Assembly: GCF_029240175.1 (NCBI RefSeq)
Contig: NZ_JARBTM010000001.1
Span: 124,001-188,000, forward strand
Direction: 5' to 3'
DNA from: Anaerosolibacter sp.
GTDB lineage: Bacteria; Bacillota; Clostridia; Peptostreptococcales; Thermotaleaceae
Length of the DNA stretch: 64,000 nucleotides
Under the pieces are notes generated by a model. The model was not told the DNA's origin. It was given only the letters and a program-made list of their open reading frames with translations, and made no database searches. The position numbers and the translations under genes are program-made. Below, piece by piece: positions 32,457-40,892 of the stretch. The first letter of the stretch is position 1. Each line of letters opens with the position of its first letter.

Positions 32457-34316
32457 ATGCACTGTCATAATCCTGTTTGCACCATGGAAATTCCAGAAGG
32501 GGCTCGGAAAATTGTTCTCGCTGGAAATCCAAACGTAGGAAAATCCGTATTCTTTAATGCTTTAACTGGCATGTATGTAGATGTTTCAAACTTCCCTGGT
32601 ACAACCGTCGATATAAGCATTGGTAAATATAAAGATGATGTGGTCATGGACACACCTGGTGTTTACGGTGTTTCCTCATTTAATGATGAAGAACGGGTAG
32701 CCCGTGATGTGATCCTTTTCGCCGATGTCATCCTCAATGTGGTGGATGCAGTTCATCTTGAGCGGGATTTATTTTTAACCCAACAGATTATCGATATGGG
32801 CATCCCTATGGTGATTGCCTTAAATATGATGGATGAAGTAAAACGAAATGGATTAAACATTGATATAGACCTTCTTTCCAAGGAGCTGGGCGTAGAAATT
32901 ATTCCTACAACAGCCATTAAGAAGGAAGGTATGGAAGAAATGAAAGCTGCCCTGGCTAGGGCAAAGGTAGGGAACCGAATTCCTAAAGTAAAAACCCTCA
33001 TGGAAAAAGTCGTTGATCAGGTAGATGTGGATGCAGAAGCCCTCCTTGTGGTGGAAGAAGATGAAAACGTTCTTGAACGACATGATTTGAAAAATCAATA
33101 TGGAAACCGTGAAGAAATCTATAAGCTTAGAAGAAATCGAATCGATGAAGTTATCAATGCTGTTGTCACAACCACAAATCAAGGTGCTTCTTTCCGTACC
33201 AAACTCGGTCGGTGGATGTTAAAGCCAATCACGGGTATTCCAATTCTTTTTGTCGCATTGTATCTAACTTACCAAGCCATCGGCGTATTCGTTGCCCAGA
33301 CAGTGGTAGGTATCACAGAAGAAGTTATCATGGGACAGTACTATTATGATTTCATCATGGGTATTATGACGAGGCTTGTCAGCGAGACCTCCTTCATAGG
33401 TCAATTGCTCATTGGTGAATTTGGTATTCTTACCATGGCGCCTATTTATCTTTTAGGTTTGTTGTTGCCCTTGGTAGTTGGTTTCTATTTCATTTTATCG
33501 ATCATGGAGGATTCAGGTTATTTGCCTAGGATCGCAGCCTTGGTAGACCGTTTACTTACAGGATTAGGCCTCAATGGCCGCGCCATCATTCCCATGATTC
33601 TTGGTTTTGGCTGTGTCACCATGGCTACGATTACGACGAGATTATTAGGTTCCAAAAGGGAACGATTTATCGCAACCATGCTTTTGGGCTTAGCAATTCC
33701 TTGTTCTGCCCAGCTGGGTGTTATAGTAGGGTTAATTGCACCTCTAGGCGGAAAAATCGTTCTGCTATATGCTTCAACCATCTTTGTTGTATTTGTATTA
33801 ACGGGAACTGCCTTAAACAAAATTATGCCTGGAGAGTCCACGGATTTATTGATTGACCTTCCACCGTTAAGAATACCTGTTGCAACAAATGTCTTGAGAA
33901 AAACCTATATTAAGTCTAAGATGTTCATCATGGAAGCTGGACCACTCTTTGTCTTGGGTGCAGTGGTGGTGACTATGCTACAATACAGCGGCACATTGGA
34001 AAGCATCATGGATACTTTTGCCCCAGTCACAGAAGGCTTCTTAAAGCTGCCAAAGGAAACAGCCCAAACCTTTATTATGGGTATCATCCGTCGTGACTTC
34101 GGCGCTGCTGGATTAAACGATTTGGTTTCCCAAGGATTATTAAATCCCTTACAAACGGTGATTGCCCTTGTTGTGATTACATTGTTCGTGCCTTGTATCG
34201 CAGCGATCATGGTCATTTTCAAAGAAAGAAGCTGGCAGGAATCAGCCCTGATTTGGATTGGAAGCTTTGTGATTTCCTTCCTGGCCGGCGGTGTATTGGC
34301 CCAATTGGTGTTATAA
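32457..34316 (+). CDS. feoB: Ferrous iron transporter FeoB
   Basis: A 619-residue Fe2+ permease with an N-terminal GTPase domain: G1 GNPNVGKS (23-30), G2 region FPGTTVD, G3 DTPG (65-68), G4 NMMD. A helical linker (about 160-250) follows, then a membrane domain with the two gate regions, including GCVTMATITTRLLGSKRER and the cysteine in IPCSAQLGVI. CHNPVC at the extreme N-terminus is a small cysteine pair that could bind metal. AAGGAGG precedes ATG 32457. No feoC is present. The transporter imports ferrous iron, consistent with an anaerobic lifestyle and Fur control. Confidence 0.95.
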   Translation: MHCHNPVCTMEIPEGARKIVLAGNPNVGKSVFFNALTGMYVDVSNFPGTTVDISIGKYKDDVVMDTPGVYGVSSFNDEERVARDVILFADVILNVVDAVHLERDLFLTQQIIDMGIPMVIALNMMDEVKRNGLNIDIDLLSKELGVEIIPTTAIKKEGMEEMKAALARAKVGNRIPKVKTLMEKVVDQVDVDAEALLVVEEDENVLERHDLKNQYGNREEIYKLRRNRIDEVINAVVTTTNQGASFRTKLGRWMLKPITGIPILFVALYLTYQAIGVFVAQTVVGITEEVIMGQYYYDFIMGIMTRLVSETSFIGQLLIGEFGILTMAPIYLLGLLLPLVVGFYFILSIMEDSGYLPRIAALVDRLLTGLGLNGRAIIPMILGFGCVTMATITTRLLGSKRERFIATMLLGLAIPCSAQLGVIVGLIAPLGGKIVLLYASTIFVVFVLTGTALNKIMPGESTDLLIDLPPLRIPVATNVLRKTYIKSKMFIMEAGPLFVLGAVVVTMLQYSGTLESIMDTFAPVTEGFLKLPKETAQTFIMGIIRRDFGAAGLNDLVSQGLLNPLQTVIALVVITLFVPCIAAIMVIFKERSWQESALIWIGSFVISFLAGGVLAQLVL

Positions 34317-34342
34317 AAACAAATTTACTAGATATTAAAATC

Positions 34343-34372
34343 AGCCTAACCATCAAAGATGGTTAGGCTTTT
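34343..34372 (+). terminator. Intrinsic terminator of feoAB
   Basis: A 12-bp perfect stem (34343-34354 with 34358-34369) with a T-run. Confidence 0.85.
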
Positions 34373-34396
34373 ATCATATAAATTCCATCTAGCTGT

Positions 34397-35432
34397 CTAT
34401 AGCTTCACGGACTTCCCTGTCTTTGCTGACTCATAGATGGCCAAAATCAATGACAGGGCTTTCTTCCCTTCTTCACCAGTTACAAAAGGTTCTCGTCCCT
34501 CTTCTATGGCGTCTATCATATCCTGTATCTGCAGCTTATGGGCCTTAAAGTCAATCGCCATGGGGTCTGAGGCGCCAGTCTCTACCGAGGCTGTATCCTT
34601 TCCTTTCCCAGTTTCTTCTTTCCCTACCTCATAGCGCACTAACTGATCCCTTCGTGCCATGGATCTCCAACCGAGCTGGCAAACCTGGATGTACACAGGT
34701 TGAACCGATAATGGTGCCTAGTGCTCCATTTTTAAATCTCAATGCGGCAGTTGCCATATCCTCCACTTCAATTCTTTCATGGCCTAGAGTACTGCAGTAT
34801 CCAAAGACTGATTCTACATCCCCCATGACATGAAGCAATAAATCAATGGTGTGGATGCCTTGATTGATCAAGACGCCTCCACCATCCATTCCCCACGTGC
34901 CCCTCCATGCCCCGCTGTCATAGTAATCCTGAGATCTGTACCACTTAATATGGGCATCTCCCAGTATCAATTTTCCTAGATTTCCCTGATCTACAGCATC
35001 CTTAAGGAACTGGGTCGATTCATCAAAGCGATGCTGGAAAATAATTCCAAGCTTTACATGACTGTCTTTGCAGGCATTTATTAATGCATCTGCTTTATCC
35101 AGGGAAATATCAATGGGTTTTTCAATAATGACATGTTTACCTGCTTGGGCAGCCGCAATACCGATCTCAGCATGGGTGCCATTGGGTGTTAAGATGCAAA
35201 CAATGTCTAGGTCATCTCGCTGCAGCATTTCATGGTAATCGGTGTAAATATAGTCTACCCCAAAGTCTATCGCCAGAGCCCTTGCTTTATCTGTATTTGT
35301 GCTACAAACCGCCAGTAATCGCGCCTTTCCTATTTCTGCTATTGCCTTTGCATGGATTTTTGAAACATTTCCAGCACCAATGATGCCAAAATTATAAATT
35401 TTATCTGTCTTGATGTTCATCATCCCTTTCAT
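34397..35432 (-). pseudogene. Gfo/Idh/MocA oxidoreductase, frameshifted
   Basis: An NAD(P)-dependent sugar dehydrogenase of the Gfo/Idh/MocA family split between two frames. The N-terminal part (35432 to 34629) has the Rossmann GIIGAGNVSKIHAKA, the EKP motif VIIEKPIDIS, and the substrate-domain GGGVLINQGIHTIDLL with its catalytic-type His. The C-terminal part (from about 34660 down to 34397; LVRYEVGKEE ... IYESAKTGKSVKL) is in another frame. The break is near 34640-34660, after EIHGTKGS, where the family normally has a few more residues, so a small deletion is likely. It lies 35 nt after the tagaturonate-epimerase-like gene, suggesting a damaged sugar-acid pathway. Translation probably starts at the ATG pair near 35420. 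Confidence 0.7.
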
Positions 35433-35467
35433 TCTCCAGGTATTATAGTCTTTTAAAGCCTTAACCC

Positions 35468-36958
35468 CTATTTCCCCAATAGTGCAATATGCTTTCCAAT
35501 ATGCGTTATTAAAGCTTTATCGTATTCTTCTTCATAGATTTCCAATGTCTTAAAAAATTCGTCTTTAAATAAGTACTCCCCGTTCTTATTCACAGCTTGC
35601 AGCAAAATACCATAGGTGATGTGGATCAGTTGTCTTGCATTGTTCTCATCCATATAAGTAGGTAAGTCCTCATCGGTCACGTTTTCTAATGGCGTAATCC
35701 TTTGGATATCTGTGGTGACATGGTAATAGGCCTTTGCTTCTTGGAAATGATCCAATGCATATTGGTGCATTCTTCTATATAGACTAGGATTTACCTTTGC
35801 CATCACCCTCATGGCTTCCAGCCAATTGGTTCCAGCTGTTTTCACGTGAAACCGTCCCTTGGTATATTGTTCTATAATAGGGTATACACTGAACTTGTCA
35901 CTTCCAGAATGGATACTCACCTTGTACCCAAAGGTATCCGCAATCTCCTTGTGAACTTTAAACTCCCTTTCAAACTGTGCCAGATCCCCAATATAATCAA
36001 TGGCCTTTTGGAATTCACCGCAGAATCTCGGGGCCATGCTGGTAATGCTCACGTCCTTTGAATAGATTTCCCGGGCTACAAAATAGTGGGCTTCCGGCGT
36101 AGTGGGGGTTTCTGTCTCATCAATGGAGATTTCAAAGTCTATTTGTCTTCCTGCCTTCATGATATATGTGTTATAAATGGATATCATAAAATCTATGGCT
36201 TTTTCATATATCAATACATTCTTCATGAGGGTTTCCCGATCAAAATATAAAGTGTCTCCCATCAGTTGAAATTCTTTATTCAAATAATACGCCTCATACT
36301 GTTTTCTCAATGCACTAGGGAGAAGTTCGTATTTTTGTTGAATTTCCCTTATGGACAGCTGTGATATGGTATTGTCAATTTTTTCAGAGCAGTCCAGGGT
36401 AATCATGGTAAATCCAAGATCTAAGGCCATCTTTATATCTTCTGGGGTCTTTAGATGGTCCCCATCTGCGCCAAAGCCGTCTTGGTATCCTTCTTGAAAT
36501 ACTGCAAAGCTTGCAGCATCTAATACGTCCTGGTAGGTTCTACCCGTTAAATTCAACTCCCGTATACTCTGCTGTGCCAGAACAGGCCGTATCTCTTTTC
36601 CTTTAATTGTCTTGATATGGCCCGGGGATGCAAGTCCCAGCCGATCTCCAAAACCCATGGTTGCCATCTCTTGTCCAAAAGCTCTGGGGACCGTGAAATC
36701 GAAATATTTGTTCAATGTCCGCCTATTTTCATGGATTAGGGGGCAAATCTTATACCCATTCTCTTCCTGTCCTTGCAGGTCATTGCATAGCTGTCCCTCT
36801 CCAACTGCCAAGAGTACCTTCTCTCCTTGCAGCTTGGCCATCATTACCTTGACGCCGTCCTTACATTGAAAAGAATTCTTATACAACTTGATCCCTTCTA
36901 TCCTTACATCCATATTACCGTTTCTCATTCCTTCTATAATCACATGGATATCCTTCAC
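35468..36958 (-). CDS. Tagaturonate epimerase-like protein (UxaE family)
   Basis: A 496-residue protein resembling UxaE, the enzyme that epimerises D-tagaturonate to D-fructuronate in the galacturonate pathway of Thermotoga and some Firmicutes. Recognisable segments are DGFGADGDHLK, the acidic FEISIDETETPTTP, ITSMAPRFCGEFQ and the conserved SIHSGSDKFSVYP. The barrel-like fold and metal-type His/Asp/Glu residues fit. The start is GTG at 36958 with AGGAGG six nt upstream. It forms an operon with the broken Gfo/Idh gene. No other uronate genes are in the window, so the substrate assignment is tentative. Confidence 0.6.
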   Translation of the reverse strand: MKDIHVIIEGMRNGNMDVRIEGIKLYKNSFQCKDGVKVMMAKLQGEKVLLAVGEGQLCNDLQGQEENGYKICPLIHENRRTLNKYFDFTVPRAFGQEMATMGFGDRLGLASPGHIKTIKGKEIRPVLAQQSIRELNLTGRTYQDVLDAASFAVFQEGYQDGFGADGDHLKTPEDIKMALDLGFTMITLDCSEKIDNTISQLSIREIQQKYELLPSALRKQYEAYYLNKEFQLMGDTLYFDRETLMKNVLIYEKAIDFMISIYNTYIMKAGRQIDFEISIDETETPTTPEAHYFVAREIYSKDVSITSMAPRFCGEFQKAIDYIGDLAQFEREFKVHKEIADTFGYKVSIHSGSDKFSVYPIIEQYTKGRFHVKTAGTNWLEAMRVMAKVNPSLYRRMHQYALDHFQEAKAYYHVTTDIQRITPLENVTDEDLPTYMDENNARQLIHITYGILLQAVNKNGEYLFKDEFFKTLEIYEEEYDKALITHIGKHIALLGK

Positions 36959-37040
36959 AATATTCCTCCTTCATCCTTTCGTTTAATGCACACGTGAACA
37001 ACTTGCTTTTCAAGCTTTCCCCTTGAAACATCGAAACCAA

Positions 37041-37101
37041 TGATAAAACGCTTGGGGGTGACCTTTCGCTAAACGATGGATCACCTCCAAGCGTTTTATC
37101 A
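37041..37101 (-). terminator. Long hairpin between the PfpI-like and epimerase genes
   Basis: A 21-bp stem with one mismatch position (37041-37061 with 37081-37101). On the minus strand it lies after the PfpI gene and before the epimerase gene, so it may end the first or attenuate the second. The 3' arm ends in GTTTTATCATT. Confidence 0.55.
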
Positions 37102-37126
37102 TCATTCAATATAGTTATTATATCCT

Positions 37127-37648
37127 TTATTTCCCTAAAACATCTATATATGCCTTCATGTACTCTGGCAAATCCGGTGGCCGACGGCTGGATACGATGT
37201 GGCCGTCCACGATCACAGGTACATCAAACCAGATAGCCCCTGCATTTTCCATATCATCCCGAATACCAGGCGTACTAGTGACCTTTTTGCCATTGAGAAT
37301 CTTGGCAGATATAAGCACCCATCCCCCATGACAAATCTGTCCGATGGGTTTCTGTGCTTCATCCATTTTTTTGATCATCTCTAACACTTCAGGAAATCTT
37401 CTCAACTTGTCGGGTGCCCATCCCCCAGGTACAAGGATACCATCGTACTGGTCTGAGTCTACTTCCCCAAAGCTATAATCTGAATAGGCTGGCACACCAT
37501 ATTTGCCAATATACTGCTCCTTTGCCTTTTCCCCTACGACATCAACCTGAACGCCCTCTTCCCTCAATCTTAATATGGGATACCAGAGCTCTAAATCTTC
37601 AAAATCATGATGTATTAATGCGATTACCTTCTTTTTTTCTCCACTCAT
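37127..37648 (-). CDS. DJ-1/PfpI family protein
   Basis: A 173-residue class I glutamine-amidotransferase-like protein of the DJ-1/PfpI family. The nucleophile elbow GQICHGGWVLISA (Cys about 106) and the nearby acidic DFEDLELWYP segment, which supplies the activating Glu, are visible, as is VPGGWAPDKLRR. Homologues are reported as glyoxalases, deglycases or proteases, and the true activity is debated. GGGGGTG precedes ATG 37648. The gene is alone, upstream of the hairpin at 37041-37101. Confidence 0.85.
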   Translation of the reverse strand: MSGEKKKVIALIHHDFEDLELWYPILRLREEGVQVDVVGEKAKEQYIGKYGVPAYSDYSFGEVDSDQYDGILVPGGWAPDKLRRFPEVLEMIKKMDEAQKPIGQICHGGWVLISAKILNGKKVTSTPGIRDDMENAGAIWFDVPVIVDGHIVSSRRPPDLPEYMKAYIDVLGK

Positions 37649-37763
37649 CTTCTACACCCCCGAAATATTTAGCCTTTAGTCCTCTCTTTTTCTTCTTATT
37701 TCTTCATAGATATCTCTTTTCCTTCATCCCTATGGCATTTCATATGACTTTATTCCTTTTGTT

Positions 37764-39017
37764 TTATACACCTTGATTTTCCAATACTCCTAATTGCTTC
37801 TTTTCCTCTTTCTGCTCTAGTATAAACATCAAAATCGTAAAAATCATTCCTATTCCTCCCATAAGGAGCCATGCTGGTTCAATACCGGTATAGGTCAAAA
37901 TTTGACCCATGCCTATGGGTCCCAAGGTTTGCCCCATGCCGAAAATCATGGGAATCACAGCACTCATTCTTCCCCTATGGGATGCGGGCGTATGATTGGC
38001 AATAAAAGGCGCAGTGCTGATGGCTAGTAAAATCTCGCCCAGGGTAAAAATGAAAGCTGATATAAAGAAGTGGACTAATCCATTAAACAGCCCTAGCATA
38101 CCGAATCCTATAGCATAAAGAAATCCTCCATAAACCATTCGTCGTATGCTTTTCGATTTTTGAAAATAATAGGTAATCAGTGGTGTAAACAGAATGACGA
38201 TTAGTCCGTTAAAGCTAGCGAGGCTACCATAATACTCAGCCTTATGGGCAGGAAACTTCTCTAGCATATGAATGGGAATCAAAAAAGACCATTGGGAATA
38301 CACAAAGTTAAAGCCAAATATAATCAACGCAAAATAAATCAAAACAGGCCTTTTTATAAGAACAGAAAAGATAGACCCCTGTTCACGTTTCTCCAATACA
38401 CGGCTTTCATCGGTAATCTCCTCCTCTGTCTTATGGATGGTTTCCTTAATGAATAGGACCACCAAACTAAGGGATAACAGCGCAGTAACCGCATCCCCGA
38501 GAAAGACCAATGGAAGATATTTCTCATACAACATTCCACCGACAAATGGTCCAATGGCAAAACCTAGATTCCATCCCATGTAGGAAAGGGCATAGGCACT
38601 TTCTCGGTTTTGTGGGGTCGTGATATCCGCCATGAGAGAATCATGGGCAGGCCCTGCTGTCACCAAGCAGGCAGCGGCTGCCATAATCACATAAATCATT
38701 TTCATGGAAGGTATCATAAAACTACAGGAAATGTAGAGCACTGCCGCCATAGAGTCGAAAAGTATGATAACCTTTTTTCTTCCAATGGTATCCGCTAGTT
38801 TACCTCCAATCATAGACGCTGGTAAGAATAGCAGCCCTGCTGCACTGATATACACGCCTGTCAGTTGATCTGACAAGCCTATGCTGTCCTTTAGTATAAT
38901 GGTCATCAAAGGCATGACAAAACAGCCCAATGCATTAATGATTCTCGCCACAAAGATTACATAGACCTCTTTGGGCAATCCTTTGTATGGTGTAAACAAT
39001 TGTTTTAAATATTTCAT
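37764..39017 (-). CDS. MFS-type efflux transporter under a leader-peptide attenuator
   Basis: A 417-residue, twelve-helix major facilitator. The A-like motif GGKLADTIGRKKVI after helix 2 and the helix-5 region with GWNLGFAIGPFVGG mark it as a drug/H+ antiporter-type MFS exporter (DHA1-like). AGGAGGG lies about 10 nt before ATG 39017. Upstream on the same strand are a promoter (39359-39388), a 25-codon leader ORF (39240-39317) and two terminators (39181-39216 and 39105-39160), so expression is probably inducible by compounds that stall ribosomes. The substrate is unknown. An antibiotic is the natural inference from this layout. Confidence 0.85.
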   Translation of the reverse strand: MKYLKQLFTPYKGLPKEVYVIFVARIINALGCFVMPLMTIILKDSIGLSDQLTGVYISAAGLLFLPASMIGGKLADTIGRKKVIILFDSMAAVLYISCSFMIPSMKMIYVIMAAAACLVTAGPAHDSLMADITTPQNRESAYALSYMGWNLGFAIGPFVGGMLYEKYLPLVFLGDAVTALLSLSLVVLFIKETIHKTEEEITDESRVLEKREQGSIFSVLIKRPVLIYFALIIFGFNFVYSQWSFLIPIHMLEKFPAHKAEYYGSLASFNGLIVILFTPLITYYFQKSKSIRRMVYGGFLYAIGFGMLGLFNGLVHFFISAFIFTLGEILLAISTAPFIANHTPASHRGRMSAVIPMIFGMGQTLGPIGMGQILTYTGIEPAWLLMGGIGMIFTILMFILEQKEEKKQLGVLENQGV

Positions 39018-39040
39018 TTTTCCAGCTCCCTCCTTGTAGG

Positions 39041-39105
39041 GTTAAAAGTTAGAGGTTAGAGGTTTTTGGTTTTGACTTCTAACCTCTATCCACTAACCAA
39101 AAACA
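39041..39105. repeat. Imperfect inverted repeat with TTAGAGG/CCTCTAA arms
   Basis: Degenerate units GTTAGAG, GTTAGAGG (39041-39069) face TAACCTC, TAACC units (39078-39105) in inverted order, the same style of repeat-arm hairpin as at 27842. It lies between the second terminator and the MFS ribosome site. Confidence 0.5.
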
Positions 39106-39160
39106 AAAAGCCATAGTTCACCCCATGCTCTAGAAACACTGGGATATACCATGACTTTTT
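39105..39160 (-). terminator. Terminator T2 in the MFS leader
   Basis: On the minus strand, 39160-39149 pairs with 39116-39105 over 12 bp (some G-U), with an inner CCCA/UGGG stem, followed by UUUUUGUUUUU. Confidence 0.7.
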
Positions 39161-39180
39161 ATTACTTAATTAAGAAATAT

Positions 39181-39216
39181 AAAAAGCCATAGGATCAAAA
39201 CGACCCTATGACTTAA
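39181..39216 (-). terminator. Terminator T1 in the MFS leader
   Basis: A 13-bp stem (39214-39202 with 39196-39184) is followed by UUUUU. Its 5' arm and loop (39197-39207) are complementary to the end of the leader ORF (39255-39265). Confidence 0.75.
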
Positions 39217-39239
39217 AATATCAAAAGCAAAACAATACT

Positions 39240-39317
39240 TTAATCCCTTTGATGAAGGTCGTTTCTATTATTCAAAAAAGTAAATACCCTTGCGCTCCAT
39301 ACACTACTGTTTCTCAT
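39240..39317 (-). CDS. Leader peptide of the MFS transporter (25 residues)
   Basis: The ORF begins MRNSSVWSARVFTFLNNRN and ends DLHQRD before TAA at 39240. AAGGAGG lies about 9 nt before the ATG at 39317, and a promoter (TTGACT, 18 bp, TATATT) is 42 nt upstream. The last third of the ORF RNA (39255-39265) can pair over 11 bp, two of them G-U, with the 5' side of terminator T1. A ribosome stalled early in the ORF would leave this segment free to act as antiterminator, whereas a ribosome finishing translation would cover it. The peptide resembles no known leader, and its function is inferred from position. Confidence 0.65.
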   Translation of the reverse strand: MRNSSVWSARVFTFLNNRNDLHQRD

Positions 39318-39358
39318 GAATCACGACCTCCTTCTCACAAAAATTTATTTTCATATAG

Positions 39359-39388
39359 AATATACCATAATTTGGTATTATCAGTCAA
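39359..39388 (-). promoter_or_regulatory. Promoter of the MFS leader transcript
   Basis: On the minus strand TTGACT (39388-39383), 18-bp spacer, TATATT (39364-39359), located after the stop of the upstream ThpR gene. Confidence 0.6.
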
Positions 39389-39425
39389 TCTTTTTATTTC
39401 ATCAACTTCTTCAGCAGAGGATATG

Positions 39426-39971
39426 TTATTGTAGATTCCTACGATATATGGGTACATAGGTTAAAACGCCTTGAATACGGGTGCTCTCCATCAATGTAAT
39501 CCCTTTTACTTCGATGTTTTTTTCCTCCACTGCTATTTCTTCCTTTAGTTCATCAAAAGGCTTCTTTAGAATAACTTCTCTGCCTAAGGTAATATGGGGC
39601 TTTAATCCTTTTTCCTCTCGAGAGTAGCCCTTCTCTTCAAGACATTTCTCTAACGCTTGAAAGAGCTGCTGCAGGGCTGGCTGTCCTTGATGTATACCCA
39701 TCCATAATATTTTCTTGTTTCCCCTGGGGAACTCCCCTAATGTTCCCAATGTCATTGGAAAGGCGTTTATCTCCTCTGCTGTGGCTGCCATGGCCTCCTT
39801 TATTTTCTCTATCCCTTGGTTTGGCACCTCTCCCATAAACCGCAGGGTAAGATGAAGATTTTCTAATCGTGTAAAATTTCCCTTTTCACTATGGGTTCTT
39901 ACCTCCTGCTGTTTCTCTCCTATGTATGCTTTCAATCCATCTTCAAGCTCTATTGCAATAAAAACACGCAT
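39426..39971 (-). CDS. thpR: RNA 2',3'-cyclic 3'-phosphodiesterase (ThpR/LigT)
   Basis: A 181-residue 2H phosphoesterase with both catalytic HxTL motifs, HLTL in the first half and HITL in the second. The family opens RNA 2',3'-cyclic phosphates and can ligate tRNA half-molecules in vitro. The N-terminal MRVFIAIEL is standard for the family, favouring ATG 39971 (GGAG nine nt upstream) over the TTG at 39986. It is a single gene upstream of the MFS leader promoter. Confidence 0.88.
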   Translation of the reverse strand: MRVFIAIELEDGLKAYIGEKQQEVRTHSEKGNFTRLENLHLTLRFMGEVPNQGIEKIKEAMAATAEEINAFPMTLGTLGEFPRGNKKILWMGIHQGQPALQQLFQALEKCLEEKGYSREEKGLKPHITLGREVILKKPFDELKEEIAVEEKNIEVKGITLMESTRIQGVLTYVPIYRRNLQ

Positions 39972-39994
39972 CTTCTCACACTCCAATCAACTAA

Positions 39995-40168
39995 GACTCG
40001 TTCAGATGGAGTTTGCACCCGCGGGCACAGGTAACTCCACCTGAACGTCAAGTCGTGTTATCCAGGGGCTGTACAACTCTTGTCTCCCGCTTGTATAAGC
40101 AGAGATCATAAATCTTTGATTTATTGATCATCGCTTACACAGCGTGCAAGCGGGAGTCTTAGAGTTGT
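39995..40168. repeat. Pair of large hairpins, possible non-autonomous IS200/IS605-like element
   Basis: Hairpin 1: 39995-40054, stem CGTTCAG.TGGAGTT against AACTCCA.CTGAACG, loop with the palindrome CCCGCGGG. Hairpin 2: 40073-40168, outer ACAACTCT/AGAGTTGT, middle CTCCCGCTTG/CAAGCGGGAG, then TAAGC/GCTTA and an inner GATC...GATC stem. No ORF. The CAAGCGGGAG...CGGATGAA context reminds me of right ends of IS200/IS605 TnpB elements, but this is a resemblance from memory. The rest of 39972-40298 holds no gene. Confidence 0.5.
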
Positions 40169-40298
40169 TAGCCATCGGATGAAATTCTTTTTATTTTCAT
40201 TATTTCCATTTTCTAATCAAATTCTAATCTTTCTTTAAAGATCCTTTAATCCCTCTATTTTATACTAATTATATCAAACAATACATGGAGGGATAAAG

Positions 40299-40775
40299 AT
40301 GTCAATCTCATTAGAAAGAATCGATTTATTAAGGGAAAGAGCCAATGTAAGCTATCAGGATGCTAAAGATGCATTAGAGAAGTGTAACGATGATATTGTG
40401 GAAGCATTGGTGTATTTAGAAAAGGAAAGCAAGCTTCGACCTGAAAGAAAGTCTAAGTGTGAAGGAAAGTTTATGGCCACTGTAAAGGATATCCTTCGAA
40501 AAGGAAATGAAACAAAGTTTATCATCAAAAAAGATGATGAAAACATCATTAATCTACCAGTTACAGCCGCTGTCCTCATCGGTATCGTAGCTACCCCAGT
40601 TTTGGTGATTGGCTTACCCGTAGCCCTGCTGACAAAGCATAAGATCAAGATTGAAAAGGAAGATGGAGGAGACCTACAGATCAATAAAGTACTAGATAAG
40701 GTGTCCAACGCCGTAGATGATATGACGGATAAGCTTCGCACGGAGACTGCTCCTGAACAAGGAACAGAGAAATAA
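40299..40775 (+). CDS. UBA-like plus DUF4342 protein
   Basis: A 158-residue protein with an N-terminal UBA/Ts-N-like three-helix domain (about 1-45; LLRERANVSYQDAKDALEKCNDDIVEALVYL) and a DUF4342-type region with one hydrophobic segment (about 88-112; LPVTAAVLIGIVATPVLVIGL) followed by a charged tail. The UBA part resembles that of elongation factor Ts. Its function is unknown, and a membrane-associated role is likely. GGAGGG lies 6 nt before ATG 40299. It is followed by its own terminator and then the two-component system. Confidence 0.78.
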   Translation: MSISLERIDLLRERANVSYQDAKDALEKCNDDIVEALVYLEKESKLRPERKSKCEGKFMATVKDILRKGNETKFIIKKDDENIINLPVTAAVLIGIVATPVLVIGLPVALLTKHKIKIEKEDGGDLQINKVLDKVSNAVDDMTDKLRTETAPEQGTEK

Positions 40776-40797
40776 AGAATCTTACTACCTTACCCCT

Positions 40798-40828
40798 AAT
40801 AACCTACATGGACATGTAGGTTATTTAT
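40798..40828 (+). terminator. Intrinsic terminator of the DUF4342 gene
   Basis: A perfect 12-bp stem (40798-40809 with 40814-40825), followed by TATG. Confidence 0.65.
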
Positions 40829-40892
40829 GTTTAATTATAATGAAATGAGATATAATGGAAAAAAGAGTTTCGTTGAATAGGAGTGAACGGTA

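Noticed and set aside
36915-37109. 64-codon minus-strand ORF before the epimerase gene
   Set aside because: It runs through a 21-bp hairpin and into the epimerase gene in another frame, without a ribosome site.
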